The notes below the pieces were generated by a model. The model was not told where the DNA came from. It ran no database searches and was given only the letters and a program-made list of their open reading frames with translations. Of a DNA stretch of 58,190 nucleotides, positions 35,830 to 47,590 are shown piece after piece. This DNA comes from Capnocytophaga canis. Lineage in GTDB: Bacteria > Bacteroidota > Bacteroidia > Flavobacteriales > Flavobacteriaceae. The translations under genes were made by a program, and so were the position numbers. The first letter of the stretch is position 1. Each line of letters opens with the position of its first letter. The stretch lies in NCBI RefSeq assembly GCF_000827555.1, contig NZ_CDOI01000142.1, positions 1-58,190 of the forward strand. The letters are read 5' to 3'.

Positions 35830-36327
35830 ATGAATAAATTAATTATCTTTTTTGTAGGTATATTTATCTCGATAGGTTGTAACAATCAACAGCCACGGGA
35901 ACCGAAGTTTACATATGAAACTTATTTGAATCAGGACTACGAATTTCAGTTTGAATATCCAACGAATATGGATGTTGTAATGAACCATTTAGATGGAATT
36001 CGGCTTGGATATCCTGAAAAAGATATTCTTCTTGGAGGATATCATGCATTTATCATAAATGATGAATCTGATTGGGTTAATTTGAAAGAGGCGTATGATC
36101 AAGATTTGAAAAGTGAAAATGTAAAGTATTCTAATACAGAATTTCATGACGAAGATTACTATTTTCTTGAAGGAATTATAGACGGTAAAACATCGTTTAT
36201 GAAATATACAATCAATAGTGAAAGAGGTTTTTATATTATTGAAATTCAGTATACGGACGAGAAAGATGCTCAACTGTGTAAAGCAATCGTGAATCACGCC
36301 AAAAATACTTTCAAAAGAATCGAATGA
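35830..36327 (+). CDS. small lipoprotein, possibly PsbP-like fold
   Basis: 165 residues with MNKLIIFFVGIFISIGCNNQ, lipobox (SIGC). The mature part has a pattern of strands and helices, starting YEFQFEYPTNMD and ending AIVNHAKNTFKRIE, which recalls PsbP-like domains; this is a weak resemblance. The stop overlaps the start of the next gene (ATGA), so the two are translationally coupled. Confidence 0.75.
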   Translation: MNKLIIFFVGIFISIGCNNQQPREPKFTYETYLNQDYEFQFEYPTNMDVVMNHLDGIRLGYPEKDILLGGYHAFIINDESDWVNLKEAYDQDLKSENVKYSNTEFHDEDYYFLEGIIDGKTSFMKYTINSERGFYIIEIQYTDEKDAQLCKAIVNHAKNTFKRIE

Positions 36328-36995
36328 TAAAGAAAATACTTAGTTACATTATTCCTATTTCGGTACATAAACAAGACTCACAGGTGAGTACGTCGTTGGA
36401 GGTGTTATTACACAACGGTCGCTATATACTTGATACACCGAATACGAACTATTCCTATGGAAGTCTTCAGCGTATTCTGCGATTTGGCTTGAAGAAAATA
36501 GGTTTCGCACGTGTGCGAGAAATGGAACGTATTTTAGTAATGGGACTGGCAGGAGGAAGTGTTGTGAGAACTCTGATTGATGAAATAGGTTACCAAGGGG
36601 CTATGACAGCGGTTGAATTAGATAGTGAAGTAGTTGATATTGCAAATAAGTATTTTATAATCAGTGATATAGATGGTTTAGACATCGTAATTGATGATGC
36701 TCAGAATTTTGTCAAAACAGCAAAACAAACCTATGACCTAATTGTCGTTGATATTTTTCAGGATAACCACATGCCTGATTTTCTATTTTCGAAAGCTTTT
36801 ATCAATCAAACAATTTCATTGCTGAATAACAACGGAATCATTCTGTTTAACACAATGAAAGTAAGAAAAGAGGACGCCATCAGGAATCTGCGTTTTGTTG
36901 AGTATTGCAAAAAATATGCGACAGTAAAGGTTCTTCCTAATGTTGAAGGAAGCAATGAGTTATTACTGATTTTTAAGAAAGACACTATCTCCTAA
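36324..36995 (+). CDS. spermidine-synthase-like methyltransferase-fold protein
   Basis: 223 residues. A Rossmann AdoMet-type fold is visible: glycine loop VMGLAGGSVVRTL, acidic TAVELDSEVVDIA, then DDAQNFV and IVVDIFQDNHMPDFLF. This matches spermidine-synthase-like proteins, but it lacks the usual N-terminal beta domain and the YxDxxH motif for the polyamine, so true spermidine synthesis is doubtful. Its ATG overlaps the stop of the lipoprotein upstream by 4 bases. Cytoplasmic; substrate unknown. Confidence 0.75.
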   Translation: MIKKILSYIIPISVHKQDSQVSTSLEVLLHNGRYILDTPNTNYSYGSLQRILRFGLKKIGFARVREMERILVMGLAGGSVVRTLIDEIGYQGAMTAVELDSEVVDIANKYFIISDIDGLDIVIDDAQNFVKTAKQTYDLIVVDIFQDNHMPDFLFSKAFINQTISLLNNNGIILFNTMKVRKEDAIRNLRFVEYCKKYATVKVLPNVEGSNELLLIFKKDTIS

Positions 36996-37032
36996 AGTGC
37001 GTGAATTAAAAACTTCGATACGTTTAGTATAA

Positions 37033-39420
<2,388 letters not shown>

Positions 39421-39432
39421 TGTATTTAAAAG

Positions 39433-39465
39433 AGGCTATCTAACTGAAAAAGATAGCCTTTTTTA
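39433..39465 (+). terminator. rho-independent terminator of icd
   Basis: AGGCTATCT (39433-39441) pairs with AGATAGCCT (39451-39459) around a 9-base loop, followed by a T-run. Confidence 0.9.
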
Positions 39466-39521
39466 TTACTCTTCATTATTTTTTTTTCGAAAATAAAAAT
39501 ATATCATATTATTTTTTTTCG

Positions 39522-39529
39522 TAAGTTTG
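39522..39529 (+). promoter_or_regulatory. -7 promoter box for the DUF1835 gene
   Basis: TAAGTTTG fits TAnnTTTG and lies 32 bases before the ATG at 39562. No clear -33 element. Confidence 0.5.
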
Positions 39530-39561
39530 CGGGTGGTCTGTACAACTAAAATAATGATATT

Positions 39562-40461
39562 ATGAAACGAGTACTACATATTACTAACAACCAATCTGCC
39601 TCTGAAAAATTGCAACAAACCTACGCAAAATCGGAAGTAATCACTTGGAACGAAATGCTTTGTGAGGGAAAAACAACAACTGATGTAGGTAGTGAACATT
39701 TTTGGAAAAATCGGTATGATTTTTTTAAAAATGAATATAATACGGAAAAATCATCGTTTATTGAAACCGTTTTGAAGGAATATAGAAACCTATGCAATCA
39801 AAAAACACAAGATGAAATAGTATTATGGTTTGCAGAAGACTTACAAAGTCAGTTTAACATGATAGGTGTGATTTCATGGATAAAGCAACACCGCAAAAAT
39901 ATTCAAGTGTCATGGGTTAATTTACTTCCAAGCAGCCAAACTACTGAAAAAATAAAACTTGCCTACACCCAGCGACATCCGCTAATTCAAGATGATATCG
40001 AATATGCTGATTACATTTGGCAACTTTATTGTAGCAATTCTCCTCTGCAATTAGAAAAACACACCAAAAACATACAAACTCGCTTAACAGCACTGCCTAA
40101 TGCTATCCAACTCCACTTGAAACGTTTTCCTTTGGTGGCGAATGGCTTAAATAACGTTGAGATAAATATTTTAGAAACTATTTACCAACTCAATGGAAAC
40201 CGAGATGCTGTGTTAAGTCACTTGGTAAAAAACGACCAAAAAATGGGATATGCTTCAGCTCAATATCAAAATCTGATTAATCGGTTAAGACCTTTACTTT
40301 CTTCATTAAATCCGTTAAAAATCAATGAAGATGCTGAAAAAGCACTCCGACAAGAGTTGAATGTTTACGCCTCACTGCGAAATGAACACGATTATTTTGG
40401 AGGTAGTTTAAAATACAATTTTTTGTATTATGAACCTGCTAATAAAATTATGAAGTTATAA
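39562..40461 (+). CDS. DUF1835-like protein of unknown function
   Basis: 299 residues. The N-terminus MKRVLHITNNQSASEKLQQ and the EIVLWFAEDLQSQFNMIGVI run match DUF1835 proteins as I remember them. The second half is helical (about 190-260). No signal peptide, so cytoplasmic. The function of the family is unknown. It stands alone between icd and a tRNA gene, with its own promoter box. Confidence 0.75.
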   Translation: MKRVLHITNNQSASEKLQQTYAKSEVITWNEMLCEGKTTTDVGSEHFWKNRYDFFKNEYNTEKSSFIETVLKEYRNLCNQKTQDEIVLWFAEDLQSQFNMIGVISWIKQHRKNIQVSWVNLLPSSQTTEKIKLAYTQRHPLIQDDIEYADYIWQLYCSNSPLQLEKHTKNIQTRLTALPNAIQLHLKRFPLVANGLNNVEINILETIYQLNGNRDAVLSHLVKNDQKMGYASAQYQNLINRLRPLLSSLNPLKINEDAEKALRQELNVYASLRNEHDYFGGSLKYNFLYYEPANKIMKL

Positions 40462-40566
40462 AGGTTTCATATTTAACGACTTAAATACAAAGGTGTAAAA
40501 AATACTCTTTCTTTACTTGCGTAAGAAAAAAAAAAGATGTAATATTGCACCGTATTACAGTGGACA

Positions 40567-40640
40567 GGTCTCATAGCTCAGTTGGTTAGAGCACCTGACT
40601 CATAATCAGGTGGTCGCTGGTTCGAGCCCAGCTGGGACCA
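40567..40640 (+). tRNA. tRNA with CAU anticodon (Met elongator, or Ile2)
   Basis: 74 bases forming a full cloverleaf. Acceptor GGTCTCA/TGGGACC with one G-U, D arm GCTC/GAGC, anticodon stem CCTGA/TCAGG with loop CTCATAA (anticodon CAT), T arm GCTGG/CCAGC with TTCGAGC, and discriminator A. CCA is not encoded. It is not the initiator, as the first pair is G-C. Whether it reads AUG or, with lysidine, AUA cannot be told safely by eye. Confidence 0.95.
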
Positions 40641-40651
40641 CAAAGAAAATC

Positions 40652-40679
40652 AAGGCTTTACAGAAATGTAAAGCCTTTT
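40652..40679 (+). terminator. terminator after the tRNA
   Basis: AAGGCTTTAC (40652-40661) pairs with GTAAAGCCTT (40668-40677) around a 6-base loop, with a short T-run. Confidence 0.8.
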
Positions 40680-40717
40680 CTGTTTTTTATGTGTGAAATG
40701 TTTTTTATAAATTTCTT

Positions 40718-41552
40718 GAGTCCTTTGCAAGAACCATTTATCCTCTATTTTTCCTGTATTTAGGATGATTTTTTTAGAAAATGTGTTTCTGAAAATTCGA
40801 AATTATGTTCTTTTTCATCATTTTTTCTCAATCTTTTGAGGCTATTTTAATTAAAATCTCCCTTTTTTGACCCATCTCGATTCCTTATCTACCCCATATT
40901 CAGCCACTTCCTTGAAAAAATGGTCTTGTTTTTCAACTTTTCCCTCGGGCAATTCTTCTTCTTTTCGGTATTGGGCAATTTCAAAAGTTTTCGGCTTTTT
41001 CGAATGAAACAAACTCTGCGTAATACTGGCATCTACCTTTACGCCTTGATGAATGATAATTCTGTGTTTTTCTAACTGATGATTGATTTCCGAAAGTAGT
41101 AAATCAAAGGCTTTCTTTTCGGTAAGCTCGGTGCGAAATCGACTTAAAACATTGTAGCTCGGAACATTATCCTCCAGCTGCATACCGCAGAATTTCATCG
41201 CCGATAGGCTGTCGTTTACATGCTCTTCTACCTTGACATCCGAGAGGTTGTTTCACATCCCGATAAGTAGCATTTTGGACAGCAGGAGTCCATCGTAAGG
41301 TTTTTCACCCGAGGCGGGAAAGTCCTTTTTGATAATGTTGGTCAATGATAGCGAAAATGGGTTTCCAATCGATAATAGTATCGACTTGTGCGTAAAAAGA
41401 GCCTTTTCGGGTGCGTCTTTCTACATCGTAAGCAGCAAAGGACATAGCGGATAGGGTTTTGCTGCGTTTCATAAAGCGAATATACAAAATAATCAACTAA
41501 CAATCAAATAATTAAAAAGTTATTTTAGGGAGATTTGTCTTGCAAAGGTCTC
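40718..41552 (-). mobile_element. decayed IS5-type insertion sequence
   Basis: Terminal inverted repeats GAGTCCTTTGCAAGA (40718-40732) and, on the other strand, GAGACCTTTGCAAGA (41552-41538) match at 14 of 15 bases and bound 835 bases holding a broken transposase on the minus strand. Intact IS of this type are longer, so an internal deletion removed the end of the transposase. I see no convincing target-site duplication. It lies just downstream of a tRNA gene and inside the remnant of another transposase. Confidence 0.8.
40851..41472 (-). pseudogene. IS5-family transposase, frameshifted, interrupted and truncated
   Basis: The start MKRSKTLSAMSFAAYDVERR and the later MKFCGMQLEDNVPSYNVLSRF match IS5-type transposases of Bacteroidota. 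Three lesions are visible. An extra base near 41319-41321 shifts the frame; removing it restores GLPASGEKPYDGLLLSKML. A TGA (41255-41253) stands where the family has Trp, in IGM-stop-NNLSDVKVEEHV. The protein stops after RWVKKGRF, losing the C-terminal catalytic part. It cannot make an active transposase. Confidence 0.88.
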
Positions 41553-41706
41553 TTATTCTTTAAATCAGCAAAATGACCGTCAATAGCATTAGTTGTATTG
41601 GGAATGCCTAATTCATAATTATCATACCAAGTAAACAACCAAGGCAGATTGTTTTTTAAACTTCTGTAAGCACTTCTAAGTTTTTTATGTGTATAAAAAC
41701 ACAACT
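41553..41706 (-). pseudogene. fragment of an IS256-like (variant Zn-binding) transposase
   Basis: The minus strand reads YTHKKLRSAYRSLKNNLPW, then LFTWYDNYELGIPNTTNAI, then DGHFADLKNK, and stops abruptly at the inverted repeat of the IS5-type element. This matches, from memory, the region near the end of IS256-like transposases. A stop codon precedes it upstream, so only about 45 codons survive. The IS5-type element probably inserted into it. The rest beyond the IS at 40717 is not clearly recognisable. Confidence 0.65.
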
Positions 41707-41727
41707 ATCCGAAATATTTTAAAAATT

Positions 41728-41759
41728 CTTGTCTTTTTTTTAAAATAATCCTATATTTG
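41728..41759 (+). promoter_or_regulatory. promoter of the M24 aminopeptidase gene
   Basis: CTTG (41728-41731), a 20-base spacer and TATATTTG (41752-41759), 35 bases before the start codon. Confidence 0.65.
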
Positions 41760-41794
41760 TGGATTAGGTACAGAAAATAAAATTAAAAGCATAT

Positions 41795-43564
41795 ATGATG
41801 AAAACGTCAGAGAAATTATTATTATTACGAAAACAAATGCAAACCGAAGGAGTGGATGCGTTTGTAGTATTCAGTGCCGATCCGCATTTAAGTGAATATT
41901 TACCAAAAGAATGGCTTGAACGTCAGTGGATTTCAGGATTTACAGGGTCAGCGGGATTTGTGGTTATTACCGAAGATAAAGCAGGTTTGTGGACGGATTC
42001 TCGTTATTTTGTACAAGCTCCTATAGAACTTGAAGGGTCGGGTATTGATTTGTTTAAAGAAGGTGTGGAAGGTATACCTGACTATACGGATTGGTTACTT
42101 TCAGAGCTTCCTGAGAAATCGGTAGTTGCTGTGAATGCATTAGCAACATCACATGTAGCTTGGGAAAAATTGGAAAAGGCACTAGCTACTAAACATATTG
42201 AACTGAAAGACAACCCTTTGTTAAATAAAGTTTGGGTAAATCGAGAGAAAAGTCCTTTACATTCAATTTTTGTACATCCTGACAAATGGGCGGGACAAAC
42301 GGTGGCAGAAAAATTGAAAGCTATCCGCGAGAAAATGAAGCAACAAAAAGCAAACCTCCATATTATCACAGCTTTGGATGATGTAGCTTGGACACTCAAT
42401 CTCCGAGGGAGTGATGTAGCGTACAATCCTGTATTTCTGGGTTATATAGTTCTTTCTAATGAAGATACTTTTTTGTTTGTTGATACACAAAAAGTTACCG
42501 ATGAGGTAAGAGCTCATTTGACCCAAGCAAACGTAACGATAAGGGCTTATTCCGATTTCTTTCCATATCTTACAGAAATAAAAGATAAACAGATTCTTAT
42601 TGCACCAAATACAAATCAGGCGATTTTCAGGGCAATTCAAGGGAATGTGCTTATCCAATCTCCTGTTCCTGGAAATTTAATGAAGGCAGTAAAAAATGCT
42701 ACCGAATTAGAAGGTTTCCGTACCGTAATGGTTCGTGACGGTGTAGCTTTAGCTAAATTCTTTTATTGGCTCACACATCAAGTAGGTAAAGAACCAATGA
42801 CAGAATACAGCATAGGGGTTAAGTTAAGAGAATTTCGAGCGGCTGGAGAAAATTTCGTAGGAGAAAGTTTTGGAAGCATTGTTGGATATCAAGGAAATGG
42901 AGCTATAGTGCATTATTCTGCTCCTGAAACCGGTAGCAAAGAGGTGTTTGCAGAAGGAAGTATCTTGGTGGATTCTGGAGGACAGTATTTAGAGGGGACA
43001 ACCGATATTACGCGTACTATACCGTTAGGAAAAGTATCGCAAGAGTTTATCAACGATAGTACGTTGGCTCTTAAAGGGATGATTCAACTCTCGTTGGTGA
43101 AATTCCCCAAAGGAACACGTGGTGTACAGCTGGATGCTTTTGCACGTATGGCTCTTTGGAAAAATAACAAAGACTATGGACATGGTACAGGACACGGTGT
43201 AGGTAGTTTTATGAACGTGCATGAAGGCCCTCAAAACATTCGTAAGGATATGAACCCACAGGAGCTATTGCCAGGAATGGTTTGCTCAAATGAACCAGGT
43301 TTTTACTTAGAAAATAAATATGGGATTCGACATGAAAATTTAGTTGCTGTTAGAGAAGTCTGTAAAAATGAGTTTGGTACATTCTGTGACTTTGAAACCT
43401 TAACTCTTTGTCCGTTTATGGCAACTGGTATTAATCCTACACTTTTGACTGATGACGAGAAGCAATGGCTGAATGCTTATCACAAAACTTGTGAAGAGAA
43501 AATCGCTCCACACCTGGAAGGCGAAGTGAAAACTTGGTTTTTGGAATTGGTGAAACCTCTGTAG
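41795..43564 (+). CDS. M24-family Xaa-Pro aminopeptidase
   Basis: 589 residues with two creatinase-like N-terminal domains and a C-terminal pita-bread domain, as in the long eukaryotic-type aminopeptidase P. Metal ligands: two Asp in LVDSGGQYLEGTTDITRT, His in GHGTGHGVGSF, Glu in CSNEPGFYLENKYGIR, Glu in RHENLVAV. It removes the first residue of peptides with Pro in second position. No signal peptide, so cytoplasmic. Two ATGs in a row (41795 and 41798) are possible starts. Confidence 0.95.
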   Translation: MMKTSEKLLLLRKQMQTEGVDAFVVFSADPHLSEYLPKEWLERQWISGFTGSAGFVVITEDKAGLWTDSRYFVQAPIELEGSGIDLFKEGVEGIPDYTDWLLSELPEKSVVAVNALATSHVAWEKLEKALATKHIELKDNPLLNKVWVNREKSPLHSIFVHPDKWAGQTVAEKLKAIREKMKQQKANLHIITALDDVAWTLNLRGSDVAYNPVFLGYIVLSNEDTFLFVDTQKVTDEVRAHLTQANVTIRAYSDFFPYLTEIKDKQILIAPNTNQAIFRAIQGNVLIQSPVPGNLMKAVKNATELEGFRTVMVRDGVALAKFFYWLTHQVGKEPMTEYSIGVKLREFRAAGENFVGESFGSIVGYQGNGAIVHYSAPETGSKEVFAEGSILVDSGGQYLEGTTDITRTIPLGKVSQEFINDSTLALKGMIQLSLVKFPKGTRGVQLDAFARMALWKNNKDYGHGTGHGVGSFMNVHEGPQNIRKDMNPQELLPGMVCSNEPGFYLENKYGIRHENLVAVREVCKNEFGTFCDFETLTLCPFMATGINPTLLTDDEKQWLNAYHKTCEEKIAPHLEGEVKTWFLELVKPL

Positions 43565-43865
43565 GTCTGTTCAAAAAAAAGAGTATATGCTACTGTATAT
43601 CAGATAAATAATTTATATATCTGCTACAAACGAATCCCCGAAGTTCGGCGAAAACCGAAAATCGGGGTTTTGTGTTAAAAATTGAATTCCAATGCTACAA
43701 AATTTTTAAATAGAAAAGAATAGTTATACCTTTTAGACGCCAAATTGTTTTTTCTGATTTTCAAAGCTAAAAAACAACCAAAAAAAGAAAGAAATCCAAC
43801 AGTTGGGATGAAGTCTGCTGTTTTTTTAACACTCTGAAAGAAAATTAGATACTTTACAAATGAAC
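43565..43865. other. gap between convergent M24 and SNF2 genes, with terminator
   Basis: A 301-base AT-rich stretch. The only feature I can support is the terminator at 43636-43671; no gene or other repeat is seen. Confidence 0.6.
43636..43671 (+). terminator. terminator of the M24 aminopeptidase gene
   Basis: CCCCGA (43636-43641) pairs with TCGGGG (43662-43667), and inside it TTCGG pairs with CCGAA around CGAAAA. A T-run follows. Confidence 0.85.
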
Positions 43866-46715
43866 CTAAAGAATTTCATCAATATGTTGCATCACATCGT
43901 GGATGATTGCAGTATCGTCCACGATGTTTTGTGACAATTCCTTTTTCGACTCCTGCAAACGAATGATTTTCTCCTCAATGGTGTTTTTTGATACAAAACG
44001 AATAACGTTCACCTTGTTTTTTTGCCCTAAACGATGAGCTCTGGCAATGGCTTGTTTTTCGGAAAAAGGATTCCACCACGGATCCAAAAGCAACACATGA
44101 GAGGCTTTAGTGAGATTCAACCCTACTTCACCTGCTTTGAGCGAAATGAAAAAGAATATAACTTCTGGTTGATTTTGAAAGGCTTCTACTTCCTTTTTCC
44201 GTTCATCCGTTGGTACACTTCCTGTCAATTTCGCATATTTTAGATTATTTTCAATGCACCATTGTTCAAAAATTGCCAAATGTGACACAAAACTACTAAA
44301 AACTAATGCTTTTTGTGATGAATTAGCTATTAATTCCATATAACTAATAACCTCTTCATACTTTCCAGAGGGTATATCGCTGTTTTTCTCCACCAATTTA
44401 GGATGATTACTAATTTGACGTAAACGCATGAGCATATTTAAAGCATTCAGTTGCGAAATCTGTCCATCAACTTGTAGTAATTGATTGCGAACTGCTGATT
44501 TTTCACGTTCATACCATTTTTCTTGAGCCTCGGAAAGCTCACAATAAGTGATTTGTTCTGTAAGTTCAGGCAAATCATCCAATACTTGCTCTTTTGTTCT
44601 GCGGAGCAAAAACGGCCTGATGATTGTTTTTAATTCCTCCAAAACAATGGGATCCTTTTTCTTTTCAATGCCTTGCTTAAAATATTTCGAAAACTGAGAA
44701 AAGCTCCCTAATATATTTGGGTTTATGAATTGCATTTGCGACCATAAGTCACTGAGGGAGTTTTCGATAGGTGTTCCACTGAGTGAAATTTTATGCGTAG
44801 CTTTGATATCGTGAATAGCTTTGAAAATCTGCGAGTTTTTGTTTTTAATTCGTTGACTTTCATCTAAAATCACATATCGAAATTCATGTTTATGGAATAA
44901 CTTAGCGTCTCGTGTCACAATAGGGTAGCTGGTGAATATTACATCGTAATTCTGCAAACGATTAGTTTTACCTTTACGCTCATTACCAACATATTGCGTA
45001 CATTTCAGATGCGGTGCAAAGCGTTTAGTTTCGTCATACCAGTTGAACACTAACGATGAAGGCAAAATTACCAAGGCTTTTAGCGGTTCTTTCTGCTGCA
45101 CACAATCAAATAAATCGGTTGGAGTGGTATTTTCCTGCATGGGCAATCGGTCGTGAATATCAACCAACAAAGCGATGGTTTGCAAGGTTTTTCCTAAACC
45201 CATGTCGTCCGCCAAACATGCTCCCAAGCCGTTGTAATGATGATCCAAAAGCCATTGCACACCTTCCTTTTGATAGGGTCGAAGTGTAGCTTTTAAGTTA
45301 GGAGATGGAACATATACAACACTGTTTATCAACTGTTTTGGTTGTAGTTCAGGCGTATCGTTCAACAGAGCATAGTTACTTTTAGGTAACTGCAATTTGC
45401 CTTCATTCACTTTACTAAATTTTACAATTGTCCCGTAACGAGCAAACCATTCTTCGGGAATTAAAAAAACAGTTCCGTCAGGCAATATATAAACTGGATT
45501 ATTTTCCTTAATATTTTTGACTAATTCCTTAAAATGAAACGTATTATTCCCTTTTTTTACATGGATTTTCAAATCAAACCAATCATTTTCGGTATATATG
45601 TTATCAAAAATAAGCTCAAAATTGTCTTTATTTAGTTTTTTACCTTCAATTTCTATGGAATTCATATTAATATTCTCAGAAATAAAAGCAGAACTGTGTT
45701 CCAAAAGATGATATACTGACGCATAAAGACCTTCTTTTTGAACGAAAAATAAACCATTTTCCTCTTCAAAACTTATTTTCCTAAATAAATCATATATTTT
45801 TTCTTCAGACGATGTATCTCTTTTATAAGTTATGATTTGTATGGCGTTATTTTCATCTACTTCTAGAACAGAATGGGAAATTCGACCTTGGTTACTGAAA
45901 AAAACATAACCTCCATAATTGAATCCCACCGAAATTTTATAGCGATTTTCAAAAAAATCATTGACTAAACGCAATTCCGATGACTGAATACTATTTTTTT
46001 GTAAAACGTTGAACCCTATGGCATTGATTTCTACTTTCTTAAGAATTTCTTTAAGAAACTTATCGAAATATTCATGAACCATTTTCTCAGGAATATGAAC
46101 TTCAGTTTTATTCAAAAAAGGTTTTATGTTCAATGCTTTAATATGATTCACACGCATTAACTCTCGATTGATAACAATCCATGATTTTTGATTGTTCAAC
46201 AATTCAATTTTTTGTTCCGAAGGAATCATCTTAGTGTCATTGTCATACAAAAACAAACGATAGTTAATTCCTAAGTTTGTTTTTTCAAACTCTAAAAAAG
46301 GTTTTATGATTTTTTCACTAACCTGAATGCGTCTTTTAAAAATTTCATCCCTACTACTGTATTCTAAAGTGGTTATAAATTCATTTTTGGCAATAATCTC
46401 TAATAAAACATCCGTTTTTTCTTCAATATATCTTTGAATAAGTTGTTTTTGAGTGATGTTTTTATAAATAATTTCTAAGGAACTGCCTTTTTTTACAAAT
46501 TTTTGCAGTAATACTGTTCGTTGTAAGCTATTAACCAAGACCAAAGCCTCTTTTTGTTGTAAATTTATGGATAACTCAGGTAATCCTAACAACACGGAAT
46601 CCGTAGCTTTTTTAAAAAAATACCACGCCTTGCCTTTTTGCTGAGCAATATAAGCATTAGGCAGATAAACCGAAAAATCAGTGTCAAACGTAAAATCAAA
46701 AAAAAGTAAATACAT
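43866..46715 (-). CDS. SNF2-family DNA helicase/ATPase
   Basis: 949 residues. The C-terminal half has the Swi2/Snf2 motifs: I LADDMGLGKTLQT, II VILDESQRIKN (DESQ in place of DEAH), III SLSGTPIENSLSDLWSQ, V/VI GEVGLNLTKASHVLLLDP and QAIARAHRLGQ. The first half (about 1-470) is a beta-rich region seen in bacterial SNF2 proteins, where a SWIM zinc finger may occur; I do not see its CxC motif. It probably translocates on DNA, with targets such as RNA polymerase or repair complexes. It is the last gene of the minus-strand series trpS-dapD-yggS-SNF2, 47 bases after yggS. Confidence 0.93.
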   Translation of the reverse strand: MYLLFFDFTFDTDFSVYLPNAYIAQQKGKAWYFFKKATDSVLLGLPELSINLQQKEALVLVNSLQRTVLLQKFVKKGSSLEIIYKNITQKQLIQRYIEEKTDVLLEIIAKNEFITTLEYSSRDEIFKRRIQVSEKIIKPFLEFEKTNLGINYRLFLYDNDTKMIPSEQKIELLNNQKSWIVINRELMRVNHIKALNIKPFLNKTEVHIPEKMVHEYFDKFLKEILKKVEINAIGFNVLQKNSIQSSELRLVNDFFENRYKISVGFNYGGYVFFSNQGRISHSVLEVDENNAIQIITYKRDTSSEEKIYDLFRKISFEEENGLFFVQKEGLYASVYHLLEHSSAFISENINMNSIEIEGKKLNKDNFELIFDNIYTENDWFDLKIHVKKGNNTFHFKELVKNIKENNPVYILPDGTVFLIPEEWFARYGTIVKFSKVNEGKLQLPKSNYALLNDTPELQPKQLINSVVYVPSPNLKATLRPYQKEGVQWLLDHHYNGLGACLADDMGLGKTLQTIALLVDIHDRLPMQENTTPTDLFDCVQQKEPLKALVILPSSLVFNWYDETKRFAPHLKCTQYVGNERKGKTNRLQNYDVIFTSYPIVTRDAKLFHKHEFRYVILDESQRIKNKNSQIFKAIHDIKATHKISLSGTPIENSLSDLWSQMQFINPNILGSFSQFSKYFKQGIEKKKDPIVLEELKTIIRPFLLRRTKEQVLDDLPELTEQITYCELSEAQEKWYEREKSAVRNQLLQVDGQISQLNALNMLMRLRQISNHPKLVEKNSDIPSGKYEEVISYMELIANSSQKALVFSSFVSHLAIFEQWCIENNLKYAKLTGSVPTDERKKEVEAFQNQPEVIFFFISLKAGEVGLNLTKASHVLLLDPWWNPFSEKQAIARAHRLGQKNKVNVIRFVSKNTIEEKIIRLQESKKELSQNIVDDTAIIHDVMQHIDEIL

Positions 46716-46762
46716 ATTCTTAGCGATGAAGTTCTTGTTTGTACTTTTGGAAAAAAAATGTG

Positions 46763-47494
46763 TTAATGATTTTCATTCCAGTAATAACTATCTGAATATA
46801 TACGTTTTCCAAAAATAGCTGTTCCAACTCGGATGATTGTTGCTCCTTCCTCAATGGCGATTTCTAAATCATTACTCATTCCCATTGAAAGTTCAGAAAC
46901 ATCTACATTTGTTATGTTCAATCCGTTGATTTCTAATTGTAAATTCTTTAATAATTGAAAACATGGTCTAACTTCTTCTGATTTTGCACTGAATAAACCT
47001 ATAGTCATCAATCCTTTGATGTGTAGTCGATCAAATTGAGCTACCTCTTGCACCAAAGCAATGGCTTTTTCTGGAGCTATTCCAAATTTACTAGCCTCGT
47101 TCGATGTGTTTACCTGAATGAAAACATCCATATTTTTATTTTCGTAAGCCAATCGCTGTTGTAATTTTTGAGCTAGTTCAATTCTGTCAAGCGATTGAAT
47201 ACAACGGATATCATATCTTAGAATTTCTTTTATTTTGTTAGTTTGCAGATGCCCAATAAAATGACTCGTATGTGGGATGTCCTTCAAAGCATCATATTTT
47301 TCTTTGACCTCTTGCACTTTGTTTTCAGCAATGAGGGTATATCCTGCATTCAATACTGTTTTTATCCGCTCTGCATTAACCGTTTTGGTTGCCAAAAGCA
47401 ATTTTACTTCCTTTGGATTTCTTCCTACTTTCTGACAAGCATTTTCAATTCGTGCTTGAATTTGATTTATATTTTCAGTAATATTTTGATTCAT
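46763..47494 (-). CDS. yggS: YggS-family pyridoxal phosphate-binding protein
   Basis: 243 residues from the ATG at 47494 ([16 protein letters not shown]); the frame extends to a TTG 11 codons upstream, which is less typical. PLP-binding Lys in [12 protein letters not shown], then [27 protein letters not shown], and the C-terminal [28 protein letters not shown] split over two strands. The family has an alanine-racemase-like barrel without known activity and keeps PLP balance in the cell. It lies 96 bases after dapD. Confidence 0.95.
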   Translation of the reverse strand: MNQNITENINQIQARIENACQKVGRNPKEVKLLLATKTVNAERIKTVLNAGYTLIAENKVQEVKEKYDALKDIPHTSHFIGHLQTNKIKEILRYDIRCIQSLDRIELAQKLQQRLAYENKNMDVFIQVNTSNEASKFGIAPEKAIALVQEVAQFDRLHIKGLMTIGLFSAKSEEVRPCFQLLKNLQLEINGLNITNVDVSELSMGMSNDLEIAIEEGATIIRVGTAIFGKRIYSDSYYWNENH

Positions 47495-47590
47495 TGGGGG
47501 AACAATAATAAATTTAGACCTCACCAAGCATGAATATCATGTAAAGAAATATCAAACTTGGTAAAGTCTAAACAGTTTAAAAATAGATAT

